Assembly: GCF_000717345.1 (NCBI RefSeq)
Contig: NZ_JNZA01000033.1
Location: 17,338 to 81,337 of the forward strand
DNA length: 64,000 bases
Direction: 5' to 3'
DNA from: Streptomyces lydicus
GTDB taxonomy: Bacteria; Actinomycetota; Actinomycetes; Streptomycetales; Streptomycetaceae
Shown here: positions 51,080 to 59,049 of the stretch, one piece after another
Position numbering within the stretch: position 1 is the stretch's first letter
Layout: each line of letters starts with the position of its first letter
The notes under the pieces: model-generated
Told to the model about the DNA's origin: nothing
Databases searched by the model: none
What the model saw: only the letters and a program-made list of their open reading frames with translations
Translations under genes and position numbers: made by a program

Positions 51080-51501
51080 GTTTGAAGATCACCGTCCGAG
51101 ACGCCGCGACCGGTCCCGTCCTGGAGGTCGCCGGCGACCTCGACCACGCCCACGCCACCGAGCTGCGCGAACTGGTCGCCACCTGCACCCTCCAGCCGGG
51201 CCAGTGTCTGGTACTGGACCTGGCCGGCATGGAGTTCTGCGATTCCAGTGGCATCACCGCCCTGATCGCCGCCCGCAACCACGCGCACGCCGCCCGGGCG
51301 GACATCGCCCTGGCCGCCGTCCCCGCCAACACCCGGCGGGTGCTGCGCATCGTCGGCCTCGACCAGGTCTTCACCCTGCTCCCCGACAGCGACGCGGCGG
51401 GGGTGACGGCAGGTCAGTCGGTACCGACCGGGGCGCCGTCGGACCCGAACGCCGCCTCCGCCAGCCGCTCGACCTGTTCCGGGTCCGGGGCCCAGCAGTA
51501 G
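51076..51501 (+). CDS. STAS-domain anti-sigma factor antagonist
   Basis: A 141-aa RsbV/SpoIIAA-like protein: LEVAGDLDHAHATELRELVA, then VLDLAGMEFCDSSGITALIA with the phosphorylatable Ser57/58. The STAS fold ends near residue 112. The last about 28 residues are Ser/Ala-rich, and their codons overlap the convergent LLM oxidoreductase by 88 bp, which suggests loss of an earlier stop. It is coupled to the phosphatase by an ATGA overlap. No anti-sigma kinase or sigma factor is adjacent, so the partner acts in trans. Confidence 0.9.
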   Translation: MSLKITVRDAATGPVLEVAGDLDHAHATELRELVATCTLQPGQCLVLDLAGMEFCDSSGITALIAARNHAHAARADIALAAVPANTRRVLRIVGLDQVFTLLPDSDAAGVTAGQSVPTGAPSDPNAASASRSTCSGSGAQQ

Positions 51502-52298
51502 AGCATCACCTCGTCCGCGCCGATGGCCCGGTAGTCGGCCACCGCGGCGCGGATCTGCGCCGGGGTGGTGAGGAGACCGTTCACGATGTGCTCGGTGTAG
51601 CTGTTGTCCGGTCCGTAGTACGCGCTCAGGTCCTCGCGGGCGCGCGCGAGGACGGAATCCGGTCCGAGCGCCACGTTGACCTGGGCCAGCAGCCGGGGCC
51701 GGCCGGTACGCCCGGCGTGGGACCAGGCGGCCTCCACGTCCCGGAACATCCGGTCCATGTGCCGGGGCGGCAGCGCGGCGCCGAGGAAGCCGTCGCCCCA
51801 GCGGGCGACGCGCTCCACCACGGCGGGCACGAACCCGCCGAACAGCACCTCGGGCCCGCCGGGCCGCGCCGGCGCGGGACCGATCGGGCCGACGTCCGCG
51901 GAGAGCGGCGCACCGGACCAGACCCGGCGCAGGGCCGCCATCTGCGTGTCGAGCCGGCGGCCCCGGGTGCGGAGGTCGACGCCGGCGGCCAGATAGTCGT
52001 CCTCGCGCCCGCCGATGCCGATGCCGAGCGTGAAGCGCCCGCCGGAGAGCAGATCGAGGGTGGCGGCCTGCTTGGCGAGCAGCGCGGTGCGGTGCAGCGG
52101 GGCGAGCAGCACCTCGGTCTGCAGCCGGATCCGGGAGGTGGCGCCGGCCAGGGTGGCCAGGGTGATGAGCGGTTCGGGGTTGCCGAACACCAGCCGGTCG
52201 AGCAGGGCGACGGTGCGGAAGGGGGTGGCTTCGGCGCGCCGGGCCCAGCTCAGCAGCTGGGCGGGGTCGCCGATGGGAAGGCCGAGACCTACGGACAT
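51414..52298 (-). CDS. LLM-class (F420- or FMN-dependent) oxidoreductase
   Basis: A 294-aa TIM-barrel flavin/F420 enzyme: MSVGLGLPIGDPAQLLSWAR, TLATLAGATSRIRLQTEVLL, LAKQAATLDLLSGGRFTLGI and GIGGREDDYLAAGVDLRTRG, typical of the luciferase-like actinobacterial group. ATG 52298 has GGAGG seven nucleotides upstream. It converges on the STAS gene with overlapping ends. The cofactor is probably F420 by family; the substrate is unknown. Confidence 0.9.
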   Translation of the reverse strand: MSVGLGLPIGDPAQLLSWARRAEATPFRTVALLDRLVFGNPEPLITLATLAGATSRIRLQTEVLLAPLHRTALLAKQAATLDLLSGGRFTLGIGIGGREDDYLAAGVDLRTRGRRLDTQMAALRRVWSGAPLSADVGPIGPAPARPGGPEVLFGGFVPAVVERVARWGDGFLGAALPPRHMDRMFRDVEAAWSHAGRTGRPRLLAQVNVALGPDSVLARAREDLSAYYGPDNSYTEHIVNGLLTTPAQIRAAVADYRAIGADEVMLYCWAPDPEQVERLAEAAFGSDGAPVGTD

Positions 52299-52533
52299 GG
52301 GAAGTCCTCCAGACAAGGCATGCGCTGCATGAGCGCACACGGGCATGAGTGATCGCGGAACGTGCTGTCGCCCACTCATTCGGTCACGCGCGTGCGGTAC
52401 GCGCGGACTGCTCCCGTTCTGCGACGTCCTTCTGGAGAGCTGCTGTCAGAGTGCCCTCACTCTACGAAGGGCGGCGCCGGGCCGCACCCGGTTTTCCGCT
52501 CGGGCCCCGGACGCGGTCCCGGCCCCGCCGGCC

Positions 52534-53835
52534 TCACGCCCGCCGTGCCGCCACCACCGCCGGTGCCAGGGACTGCGGCAGAAGGTGGACGGGGCGCGGC
52601 GGCATCCGGACGTCCACCGCCACCCCGTCCGCGAAGCGGTACGGCCGGTGCGCCAGCACGCCCCCGAGATGGCGCCGCAGCCGGGACAGTTCGGCCCGCA
52701 CGGTGACCGTACGGCCGGCGTCACCGAACAGGTCCTGGGCGAGCTCGGCGGCGCTGCGCCCCTGCGGATGCACGGCGAGGACGAACAGCAGCTCGGCGTG
52801 GCGCGGGGTCAGCTCGTGCGACCAGCTGCCGGCCGGCCCGCTGACCGTGACCGTGGCGCCGTCCCGCCCGCTGACGTCCAGCACCACGTTGCCCGGCCCG
52901 GCCTCCCGGTCCGGGCGGCCGAGCCGGATCAACCAGCCGCCGGGCAGCGGCTCCAGGCCGCACATCCCGTACCGGGGCAGCCACAGCGGCCCGGCCTCGG
53001 GCGTCTTGGGCAGGGCCACCCGGTCCGGAGGCGTCAGGCCCGTCACGCCCACCACCCAGCCGTGCGGGTCGACGGCCAGCGCCCGCCCGTCGAGCCGCGC
53101 CAGTACCGGTGCCGCGCTCGACCGCAGCCGCTCCAGGGACCGGTGGTGGCGGGTGCGCAGTTCGCCCTCCGCGAGCCGGGCGACCGCGGACACCAGGGAG
53201 AGCGTGGTGGGGTGGAAGGTGTGCGCCGGGCCGCTGAGGTCCACGGTGCCCAACAGGCGTCCGTCGCGCGGGTCGTGCAGCGGCGCGGCGGCGCAGGTCC
53301 ACTGGTGGTGGCTGCGCACGAAGTGCTCGGCGGAGTGCACCAGCACCGGACGGCGGGCCACCAGCGCGGTACCGATGGCGTTGGTGCCGACGGTGTCCTC
53401 CGTCCAGTCGGCGCCCTTGTCGAAGCCGAGCCGGTCGGCCATCCGGCGGACCGGAGCGCTGCCCTCCCGCCACAGCACCCGGCCCTCGGCGTCCGTGACG
53501 ACCATGATCTGCTGCGCCGCGTCGGCGGTCGCCAGCAGCCCGTCGTTGAGCACCGGCAGCACCGCCGCCAGCCGCGACGTGCCCCGCCGGTGCTCCAACT
53601 CGGCCACCGGCAGCAGGCGTTGGGGCTGCTCGCCGTCCGGGTCCACGCCGGACGTCCGCACCCGGCGCCAGGATTCGCCGATGACCGCGCGGGGCGCGGC
53701 CGGCGGCGCGTCGGCCGGTGTGTCGTCGGTGAGCGCGGCCTCGTGGACGTGCCCGAGCCGGCGAGCGGTCGCGCGGATGTCCTGGGCCGACCGGACGGCG
53801 CTGTCGAGCGGTCTCTCGATCGGTCTGTCGCTCAC
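52534..53835 (-). CDS. GAF-domain regulator with C-terminal winged helix (AcoR/DhaR-like sensor half)
   Basis: A 433-aa protein. The sensor part matches the GAF region of AcoR/DhaR-type activators: AVIGESWRRVRTSGVDPDGE, GADWTEDTVGTNAIGTALVA and RPVLVHSAEHFVRSHHQWTC. Instead of a sigma-54 ATPase domain there is a C-terminal winged-helix-like segment (SHELTPRHAELLFVLAVHPQ, RSAAELAQDLFGDAGRTVTV). This form recurs in actinobacteria as regulators of aldehyde or alcohol metabolism. GTG 53835 has GGAGAG 4 nt upstream. Tandem GCACTGCAAC repeats 92 bp upstream may be its site. Confidence 0.85.
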   Translation of the reverse strand: MSDRPIERPLDSAVRSAQDIRATARRLGHVHEAALTDDTPADAPPAAPRAVIGESWRRVRTSGVDPDGEQPQRLLPVAELEHRRGTSRLAAVLPVLNDGLLATADAAQQIMVVTDAEGRVLWREGSAPVRRMADRLGFDKGADWTEDTVGTNAIGTALVARRPVLVHSAEHFVRSHHQWTCAAAPLHDPRDGRLLGTVDLSGPAHTFHPTTLSLVSAVARLAEGELRTRHHRSLERLRSSAAPVLARLDGRALAVDPHGWVVGVTGLTPPDRVALPKTPEAGPLWLPRYGMCGLEPLPGGWLIRLGRPDREAGPGNVVLDVSGRDGATVTVSGPAGSWSHELTPRHAELLFVLAVHPQGRSAAELAQDLFGDAGRTVTVRAELSRLRRHLGGVLAHRPYRFADGVAVDVRMPPRPVHLLPQSLAPAVVAARRA

Positions 53836-53927
53836 GCTGCTCTCCGTTGTGCACTGTCCGCCGGCCGGTGCCCGTCGTGCCGTCACCAGGCCGTCCGGGA
53901 AGCGTCATTGTGGCGATCCGCCGCGGC

Positions 53928-53947
53928 GCACTGCAACGCACTGCAAC
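53928..53947. repeat. Tandem GCACTGCAAC repeat in divergent promoter region
   Basis: Two adjacent copies (53928-53937, 53938-53947), flanked by the inverted pair GCGTCAT (53902-53908) and ATGACGC (53959-53965). It sits between the GAF regulator and the kinase-like gene and is a plausible operator. The rest of the 275-bp gap shows nothing recognisable. Confidence 0.5.
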
Positions 53948-54110
53948 CGTTGTGGCCTATGACGCCCACCGGGGACGCTGAGCGAAGCGGCCGATGGCCT
54001 CTCGCCACCGCGAGGTTCGCCGGTCACCCGTCGGCGAACCCGCCGGTTGTCGCCGGGATTCCATCGGCCGCCACGCGACGGTCCGCACGGTGTGGGGGAG
54101 GGGGCTCACC

Positions 54111-54569
54111 ATGGTGGCCGGTCCGCGCGTCGTGGTGATCGCAGCGGGCGACGGGGTGCGCAGCGCCCGGGCCGCCCGGCTGGCCGCCCACTACGGCGTC
54201 CCGCGCCTGCCCGCGGTCGACGTCCTGCTCAAGCGGCACGCCCTGCCGGCCGACGGCTATGTCATCGACAGCAGCCTGCACCTGCTCGACCGGGTGGCCG
54301 GCTCCGGTGGTCTGCTGCCCGCGCTCGCCTTCGCCGATCTCGTGGTGCTGCTGCGCGACGCCGGCTGGTCCGGTGCGGACGAGACCTGCCGGCTGCTGCG
54401 CTACTACGAGGCGCGCGGGGTGCTGGTCGGCTTCCCGCCGCAGGTCCCGGACCGGGAGGTCATCGAGGCCGTGGACGCCGCGCTGCGCGGGCGCACCGCG
54501 CCGGACCCGCCGGCCCCGCCGGAGCCCGGCGAGGTGTGCCGGGCCTGTCCGGGCCCCGGCGGCCCCTGA
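54111..54569 (+). CDS. Adenylate-kinase-like protein lacking a P-loop
   Basis: A 152-aa protein. ATG 54111 follows GGGGGAGGGGG. The order of segments mirrors adenylate kinase: VVVIAAGDGVRSARAARLAA, HYGVPRLPAVDVLLKRHALP, then ADGYVIDSSLHLLDRV and FADLVVLL, like the AMP-binding and DGF-type segments. But the P-loop GxPGxGK is replaced by GDGVRS, with no Lys, and the LID and C-terminal parts are missing. It is probably catalytically dead, perhaps nucleotide-sensing. Pro-rich tail with a CRAC motif. It is followed by strong hairpins. Similarity is by eye only. Confidence 0.65.
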   Translation: MVAGPRVVVIAAGDGVRSARAARLAAHYGVPRLPAVDVLLKRHALPADGYVIDSSLHLLDRVAGSGGLLPALAFADLVVLLRDAGWSGADETCRLLRYYEARGVLVGFPPQVPDREVIEAVDAALRGRTAPDPPAPPEPGEVCRACPGPGGP

Positions 54570-54573
54570 GACC

Positions 54574-54675
54574 GGGAGCGGTGCCGGGTCGGCGCGGCAC
54601 CGCTCCCCGGCCGGCGCGGCGGCGGTAACCCCCTGTCCCCGTCCCTCCGTGAGGCCACGGCCCGGAGGGACGGGG
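54574..54675. terminator. Two long perfect hairpins between convergent genes
   Basis: GGGAGCGGTGCC / GGCACCGCTCCC (54574-54607, 12 bp, 10-nt loop) and CCCCGTCCCTCCG / CGGAGGGACGGGG (54637-54675, 13 bp, 13-nt loop). Strong bidirectional terminator between the kinase-like gene and the acyl-CoA dehydrogenase. Confidence 0.85.
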
Positions 54676-54710
54676 AGCCGCCGCCGCGCCGAACCCCGGC
54701 CCGGGCCGCG

Positions 54711-56354
54711 TCAGCGGTCGAGCACCGGGCGCGCACGCGCCACGACCGCGGCGAGGTCCAGCGTGTGCGGCAGCGTCCCGAAGGCCGCGCCCGCATCGCC
54801 GCCCAGACGGGAGGCGCAGAACGCGTCCGCGACCTCCGGCGGTGCGTACCGCACCAGCAGCGAGCCCTGAAGCACCAGCGCCATCCGCTCCACCAGGCGC
54901 CGGGCCCGCGCCTCGATGCCCTCCAGGTCGGCGAGTTCGGTGAGCATGCCCTTGATCGCCCGGTCCAGCCGGTGGTCCGCGCCCCGCGCCGTACCGATCT
55001 CGGTCAGGAAGGCGTTCAGCGCCGCGGGTTCCCGGCGCAGGGCGCGCAGCACGTCCAGCGCCTGGACGTTGCCGGAGCCCTCCCAGATCGAGTTCAGCGG
55101 GGCCTCGCGCAGCAGCCTGGGCAGTCCCGACTCCTCGACGTAGCCGTTGCCGCCCAGGCACTCCAGCGCCTCGGTCACCATCGGCGTGCACCGCTTGGTC
55201 ACCCAGTACTTCGCCGCGGGGACCGCCAGCCGCAGGAAGTGCCGGTCCTGCTCGGTGTCCGCGTCGTACGCGGCCGCCAGCCGCAGCGCCAGCGTGGTCG
55301 CCGCCTCCGACTCCAGCGCCAGGTCGGCCAGCACGTTGCGCATCAGCGGCTTGTCGGCCAGCCGGCCGCCGAACGCCTCGCGGTACGCGGTGTGGTGCAG
55401 CGCCTGCGCCGCCGCCTGGCGCATCACCGCGGCCGCGGCGCTGACGCAGTCCAGCCGGGTCGCCGCCACCATGTCGATGATCGTCGCGATCCCGCGCCCC
55501 TCCTCGCCGACCCGGCGCGCCCAGGTCTGCCCGTCGAACTCGACCTCGGCCGAGGCGTTGGACCGGTTGCCGAGCTTGTCCTTGAGCCGCTGGAGGCGGA
55601 AGGAGTTGCGGCTGCCGTCCGGCAGCACCCGCGGCAGCAGGAAGCAGGTGAGTCCCCCGGGTGCCTGGGCCAGTACCAGGAAGGCGTCCGACATCGGCGC
55701 CGAGCAGAACCACTTGTGCCCGGTCAGCGTGTACTCGCCGGGCGCGGCGAGCGGCTCGGCGCGGGTGGTGGTGGCCCGCAGGTCGCTGCCGCCCTGCTTC
55801 TCCGTCATCGCCATGCCCGCCAGCGCGCCGGACTTCTCGGCGGCCGGGCGCAGCTCCTGTTCGTAGATCCGCGAGGTCAGCAGGGGCTCCCACACGGCGG
55901 CCAGCTCCGGCTCGGCGCGCAGGGTGGGTACCGCCGCATGGGTCATCGACACCGGGCAGCCGTGTCCCGCCTCGGCCTGGGTCCACACGATGAAGCCGGC
56001 GGTGCGGAGGACGTGGCCGTCGGGGCGGGACCAGGCGTCGGTCAGGCCGGCTGTCACGGCGTGGCCGAGCAGCCGGTGCCAGGCCGGGTGGAACTCCACC
56101 TCGTCGATGCGGTGGCCGTAGCGGTCGTGGGTGTGCAGGACGGGCGGGTAGCGATTGGCCTGTTCGCCCCATTGCCGGGCGTGGGCCGACCCGGCCGCCT
56201 GCCCCAGCCGGCCGAGTTCTTCCCGCGCGTCGCCCTGCCGGCTGTCGGCGACGTACCGGGCGACGCCCTCGGTGAGGGCGGGGTCGTTGGCGAAGACGTC
56301 GTAGCCGACCAGCGGCGGGGGCTGGTTGGTGACCGTATGAGTGGTGGCTGCCAT
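54711..56354 (-). CDS. AidB-like acyl-CoA dehydrogenase
   Basis: A 547-aa flavoprotein of the AidB subgroup. It has FIVWTQAEAGHGCPVSMTHA, MAMTEKQGGSDLRATTTRAE (FAD-binding), TLTGHKWFCSAPMSDAFLVL, LECLGGNGYVEESGLPRLLR and NSIWEGSGNVQALDVLRAL. AidB in E. coli is induced by alkylation damage and binds DNA; actinobacterial relatives may simply oxidise acyl-CoA esters. ATG 56354 starts only 18 bp from the divergent BrkB gene, so the two promoters overlap coding sequence. Confidence 0.92.
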   Translation of the reverse strand: MAATTHTVTNQPPPLVGYDVFANDPALTEGVARYVADSRQGDAREELGRLGQAAGSAHARQWGEQANRYPPVLHTHDRYGHRIDEVEFHPAWHRLLGHAVTAGLTDAWSRPDGHVLRTAGFIVWTQAEAGHGCPVSMTHAAVPTLRAEPELAAVWEPLLTSRIYEQELRPAAEKSGALAGMAMTEKQGGSDLRATTTRAEPLAAPGEYTLTGHKWFCSAPMSDAFLVLAQAPGGLTCFLLPRVLPDGSRNSFRLQRLKDKLGNRSNASAEVEFDGQTWARRVGEEGRGIATIIDMVAATRLDCVSAAAAVMRQAAAQALHHTAYREAFGGRLADKPLMRNVLADLALESEAATTLALRLAAAYDADTEQDRHFLRLAVPAAKYWVTKRCTPMVTEALECLGGNGYVEESGLPRLLREAPLNSIWEGSGNVQALDVLRALRREPAALNAFLTEIGTARGADHRLDRAIKGMLTELADLEGIEARARRLVERMALVLQGSLLVRYAPPEVADAFCASRLGGDAGAAFGTLPHTLDLAAVVARARPVLDR

Positions 56355-56372
56355 GCCGGATACGGTAAGGAG

Positions 56373-57362
56373 GTGCAGCCGGCAAACGAACCAACCGAGC
56401 GGGCGGGCCGTCTGACGAGGGCCCGCGTCCTGTACCGCAATGTCTCCACGCGCCGGCTGGCCTGGCTCCTGCTCAAGGACATCGTGCACTCCTGCATGAC
56501 GTACCGGGTCACCGGGTTGGCCGCGGAGGCCGCCTTCTGGTGTCTGCTGTCGCTGCCGCCGCTGATCCTCGGGCTCCTCGGCGTCCTCGGCTACACGCAG
56601 GCGTGGATCGGGCACGACACCCTCGCCGGCGTCCGTCAGCACATCCTCGGCGTCGCCGGCACCGTGCTCTCCGACAAGGGCGTGAACGAGATCGCCCGCC
56701 CGCTGCTGAACGACGTCTTCACCGGCCGCCGCCCCGACGTCATCTCGATCGGCTTCGCCCTCGCGCTGTGGTCGGGTTCGCGCGCGCTGAACGTCTTCGT
56801 CGACACCATCACGATCATGTACGGGCTCGACGGCCGGCGCGGCATCGTCAAGACGCGGCTGCTGGCCTTCGCGCTCTACCTCGGCGGGCTGCTGGTCGGC
56901 GCCGTCGCGCTGCCGCTGATGGTGGCCGGCCCCGACACGGTGGTGGGCTGGCTGCCGGCCAGCGAACACATCATCCGGGCGCTGTACTGGCCGATCGTCC
57001 TGCTGGTGTCGATCGCCTTCCTCACCACCCTGTACCACCTGTCCGTGCCCGTGCGTTCGCCCTGGCCGGAGGACATCCCCGGCGCGGTGGTCGCGCTCGG
57101 CATCTGGATGCTCGGCAGCTTCCTGCTGCGGCTCTACCTCACCTCGACGGTCGAGGGGCCCACGATCTACGGGTCGCTGGCCGCCCCGGTGGCGGTGCTG
57201 CTGTGGATCGGGGTGTCCGCCTTCGCGGTCCTGGTGGGCGCCGCGATGAACGCGGCGCTGGACCGGGTGTGGCCGTCGGCGGCCACGGCCGAGGCACGCG
57301 AGGAGATGGCGCGCCGGGCGGCGGCGAAGCGGGGCGCCGACGCCGGCGGGCAGGACGACTGA
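56373..57362 (+). CDS. YihY/BrkB-family membrane protein
   Basis: A 329-aa inner-membrane protein with about six segments. It has YRVTGLAAEAAFWCLLSLPP, FALALWSGSRALNVFVDTIT and IYGSLAAPVAVLLWIGVSAF, all characteristic of YihY/BrkB. The function of the family is unsettled (not RNase BN). GTG 56373 overlaps its own AAGGAGG, so the true start is uncertain: a leaderless GTG or the upstream in-frame ATG 56337, which would overlap the dehydrogenase start, are options. The C-terminus is basic and Ala-rich. Confidence 0.88.
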   Translation: MQPANEPTERAGRLTRARVLYRNVSTRRLAWLLLKDIVHSCMTYRVTGLAAEAAFWCLLSLPPLILGLLGVLGYTQAWIGHDTLAGVRQHILGVAGTVLSDKGVNEIARPLLNDVFTGRRPDVISIGFALALWSGSRALNVFVDTITIMYGLDGRRGIVKTRLLAFALYLGGLLVGAVALPLMVAGPDTVVGWLPASEHIIRALYWPIVLLVSIAFLTTLYHLSVPVRSPWPEDIPGAVVALGIWMLGSFLLRLYLTSTVEGPTIYGSLAAPVAVLLWIGVSAFAVLVGAAMNAALDRVWPSAATAEAREEMARRAAAKRGADAGGQDD

Positions 57363-57374
57363 GCGCAGGAACCA

Positions 57375-57403
57375 TTGACAGCCCGCGACCTCGGGCAGAT
57401 GAT
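57375..57403 (+). promoter_or_regulatory. Promoter of the aromatic-acid MFS gene
   Basis: TTGACA at 57375-57380, 17 bp, GATGAT at 57398-57403. The -35 is consensus and the -10 weak. The GAACTTTCGTTC-type operator begins 47 bp after the -35, nearly the same geometry as at pcaIJ. Confidence 0.6.
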
Positions 57404-57421
57404 CCTTGCCCACAGCTCTGC

Positions 57422-57433
57422 GAACGAAAGTTC
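57422..57433. promoter_or_regulatory. PcaR-type operator at the MFS gene
   Basis: GAACGAAAGTTC; its complement GAACTTTCGTTC differs by one base from the site before pcaIJ (GAACTTTAGTTC). Confidence 0.7.
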
Positions 57434-57531
57434 ACCTGACGGACTCCCGCTGTCTGTGGACCCGCCCGCGCCCGAGTGCCGCCCCGGCGCACCCGCGTGC
57501 CGCGTCCGTGACTCGTGAATCCGAGGTCCCC

Positions 57532-58908
57532 ATGTCCCCCTCCGGTCCACCGCCGCCCTCCGGTACGTCCGGCTCCGCCGCGGCCCCCGCCGGCCGGCGC
57601 CACACCTTCCGCTCCGTCGCGCCGGTCCTCGCCCTGTGCTGGCTGGCGGTCTTCTTCGACGGGATGGACGTCAACGTCTACGGCGCCGTCATGCCGCACC
57701 TGCTCGACGACCCCGGCCTCGGCCTCACCCCCGGCACGGCCGGCACGATCGGCAGCTGGACCACCTTCGGCATGCTGATCGGCGCGCTGGGCACCGGCAC
57801 CCTCACCGACTGGCTCGGCCGCCGCCCGGTCCTGGTCACCAGCGTGCTGCTGTTCTCCGCGGGATCGGCGGTCTGCGCGCTCTCCGGCACGGCCGCGCCC
57901 TTCGGCGCCGGCCGCTTCCTCGCCGGCCTCGGACTCGGCGGCCTGATGCCGCTCTGCCTGTCCGTGGTGATGGAGTTCGCCCCGCCGCGCCGGGCCGCGC
58001 TCGCCACCGGCCTGCTGATGACCTCGTACCACGCGGGCGGCATGGCCGCGACCGGCCTCGGCCTGGCCCTCGCCCCCACGCTCGGCTGGCGCTGGGTCTT
58101 CTGGGCCGGCGTGCTGCCCGCCGTCATCGCCGCGCCCCTGCTGCTGCGGCTGCTCCCGGAATCCCCCGGAGTGCTGCTCGCCAGGGGCCGTACCGCGGAG
58201 GCTGACGCGGTCGCCGACCGCTACGGCATGGCCCGCCCGGTCCCCGCCGACGCGCCGACCCAGGGCCCCAAGGGCCGCCTGGACGCCGTGCGCGCCCTCT
58301 TCCGCCCCGGTGCCCGCTGGGCGACGCCGCTGCTCTGGCTCGCCTCGTTCGCGGGTCTGCTGCTGGTCTACGGCGTCAGCACCTGGCTGCCGCAGATGAT
58401 GCGGGCGGCCGGCTACGGCCTGACGTCCTCGGTCAGCTTCCTGCTCGTCATCAACGCCGGCGGCATCGTCGGCATGCTGATCGCCGGCCGCACCGCCGAC
58501 CGCTACGGCCCGGTCAGGGTCTCCGCCCTCTGGTTCCTGCTGACCGCCGCCGGCGCCCTGCTCCTCGGCGCCCGGCTGCCGCTCGCGCTCACCTACGTCG
58601 TCGTCGCGGTCACCGGCGTCTGGCTGTTCAGCGCCCAGGTGATGGTCTACGCGGCCGCCGGCCGCGTCTACCCGGCCGCCCAACGGGCCACCGGCCTGGG
58701 CTGGGTCACCGGCATCGGCCGCACCGGCGCGGTGGTCGGCCCCTGGCTGGGCGGCACCCTCGCCGCCGCCGGCAACGACCGACTCGGCTTCACCGCCTTC
58801 GCGTTGGCCGGCCTCCTGGGCGCCCTCGCCATCGGACTCGTCCCCCTCGCCCGCCGGATCGGCCGCCCGACGGCCGCGCCGTCACCGGCCCCGGTCAGCG
58901 TCGAGTAG
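57532..58908 (+). CDS. MFS aromatic-acid:H+ symporter (AAHS/PcaK-like)
   Basis: A 458-aa importer with 12 predicted segments. The first, FFDGMDVNVYGAVMP, carries the DGxD motif of the AAHS family (PcaK, BenK). Cytoplasmic loop motif GTGTLTDWLGRRPVLVTSVL is present. ATG 57532 has GAGG five nucleotides upstream. It should take up protocatechuate, 4-hydroxybenzoate or a similar acid for the pca pathway encoded 2 kb downstream. The shared operator supports common control by the IclR regulator. Confidence 0.9.
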   Translation: MSPSGPPPPSGTSGSAAAPAGRRHTFRSVAPVLALCWLAVFFDGMDVNVYGAVMPHLLDDPGLGLTPGTAGTIGSWTTFGMLIGALGTGTLTDWLGRRPVLVTSVLLFSAGSAVCALSGTAAPFGAGRFLAGLGLGGLMPLCLSVVMEFAPPRRAALATGLLMTSYHAGGMAATGLGLALAPTLGWRWVFWAGVLPAVIAAPLLLRLLPESPGVLLARGRTAEADAVADRYGMARPVPADAPTQGPKGRLDAVRALFRPGARWATPLLWLASFAGLLLVYGVSTWLPQMMRAAGYGLTSSVSFLLVINAGGIVGMLIAGRTADRYGPVRVSALWFLLTAAGALLLGARLPLALTYVVVAVTGVWLFSAQVMVYAAAGRVYPAAQRATGLGWVTGIGRTGAVVGPWLGGTLAAAGNDRLGFTAFALAGLLGALAIGLVPLARRIGRPTAAPSPAPVSVE

Positions 58909-59049
58909 CGCGCGGAGCCGGCCGAAGCCCAAGCGCCCGTGCGGCCCCTGCTCCGGCAGCGTCGCGAACGGCTCCCCCCCCCCGGAATCACCGGCGCGTC
59001 GGCACGTCGGCAGGTCGCGCCGGGCGCGGTTACCGCCGGGGCCGGCGGG

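Noticed and set aside
52447-52462. AGAGTG-CCCT-CACTCT hairpin
   Set aside because: Short stem in the LLM/GAF spacer without T-tract or conserved context; too weak to call a terminator.
54711-57413. Extended start for the acyl-CoA dehydrogenase (900 codons)
   Set aside because: The extra 350 residues are the antisense of BrkB and carry no domain; the family start is at 56354.
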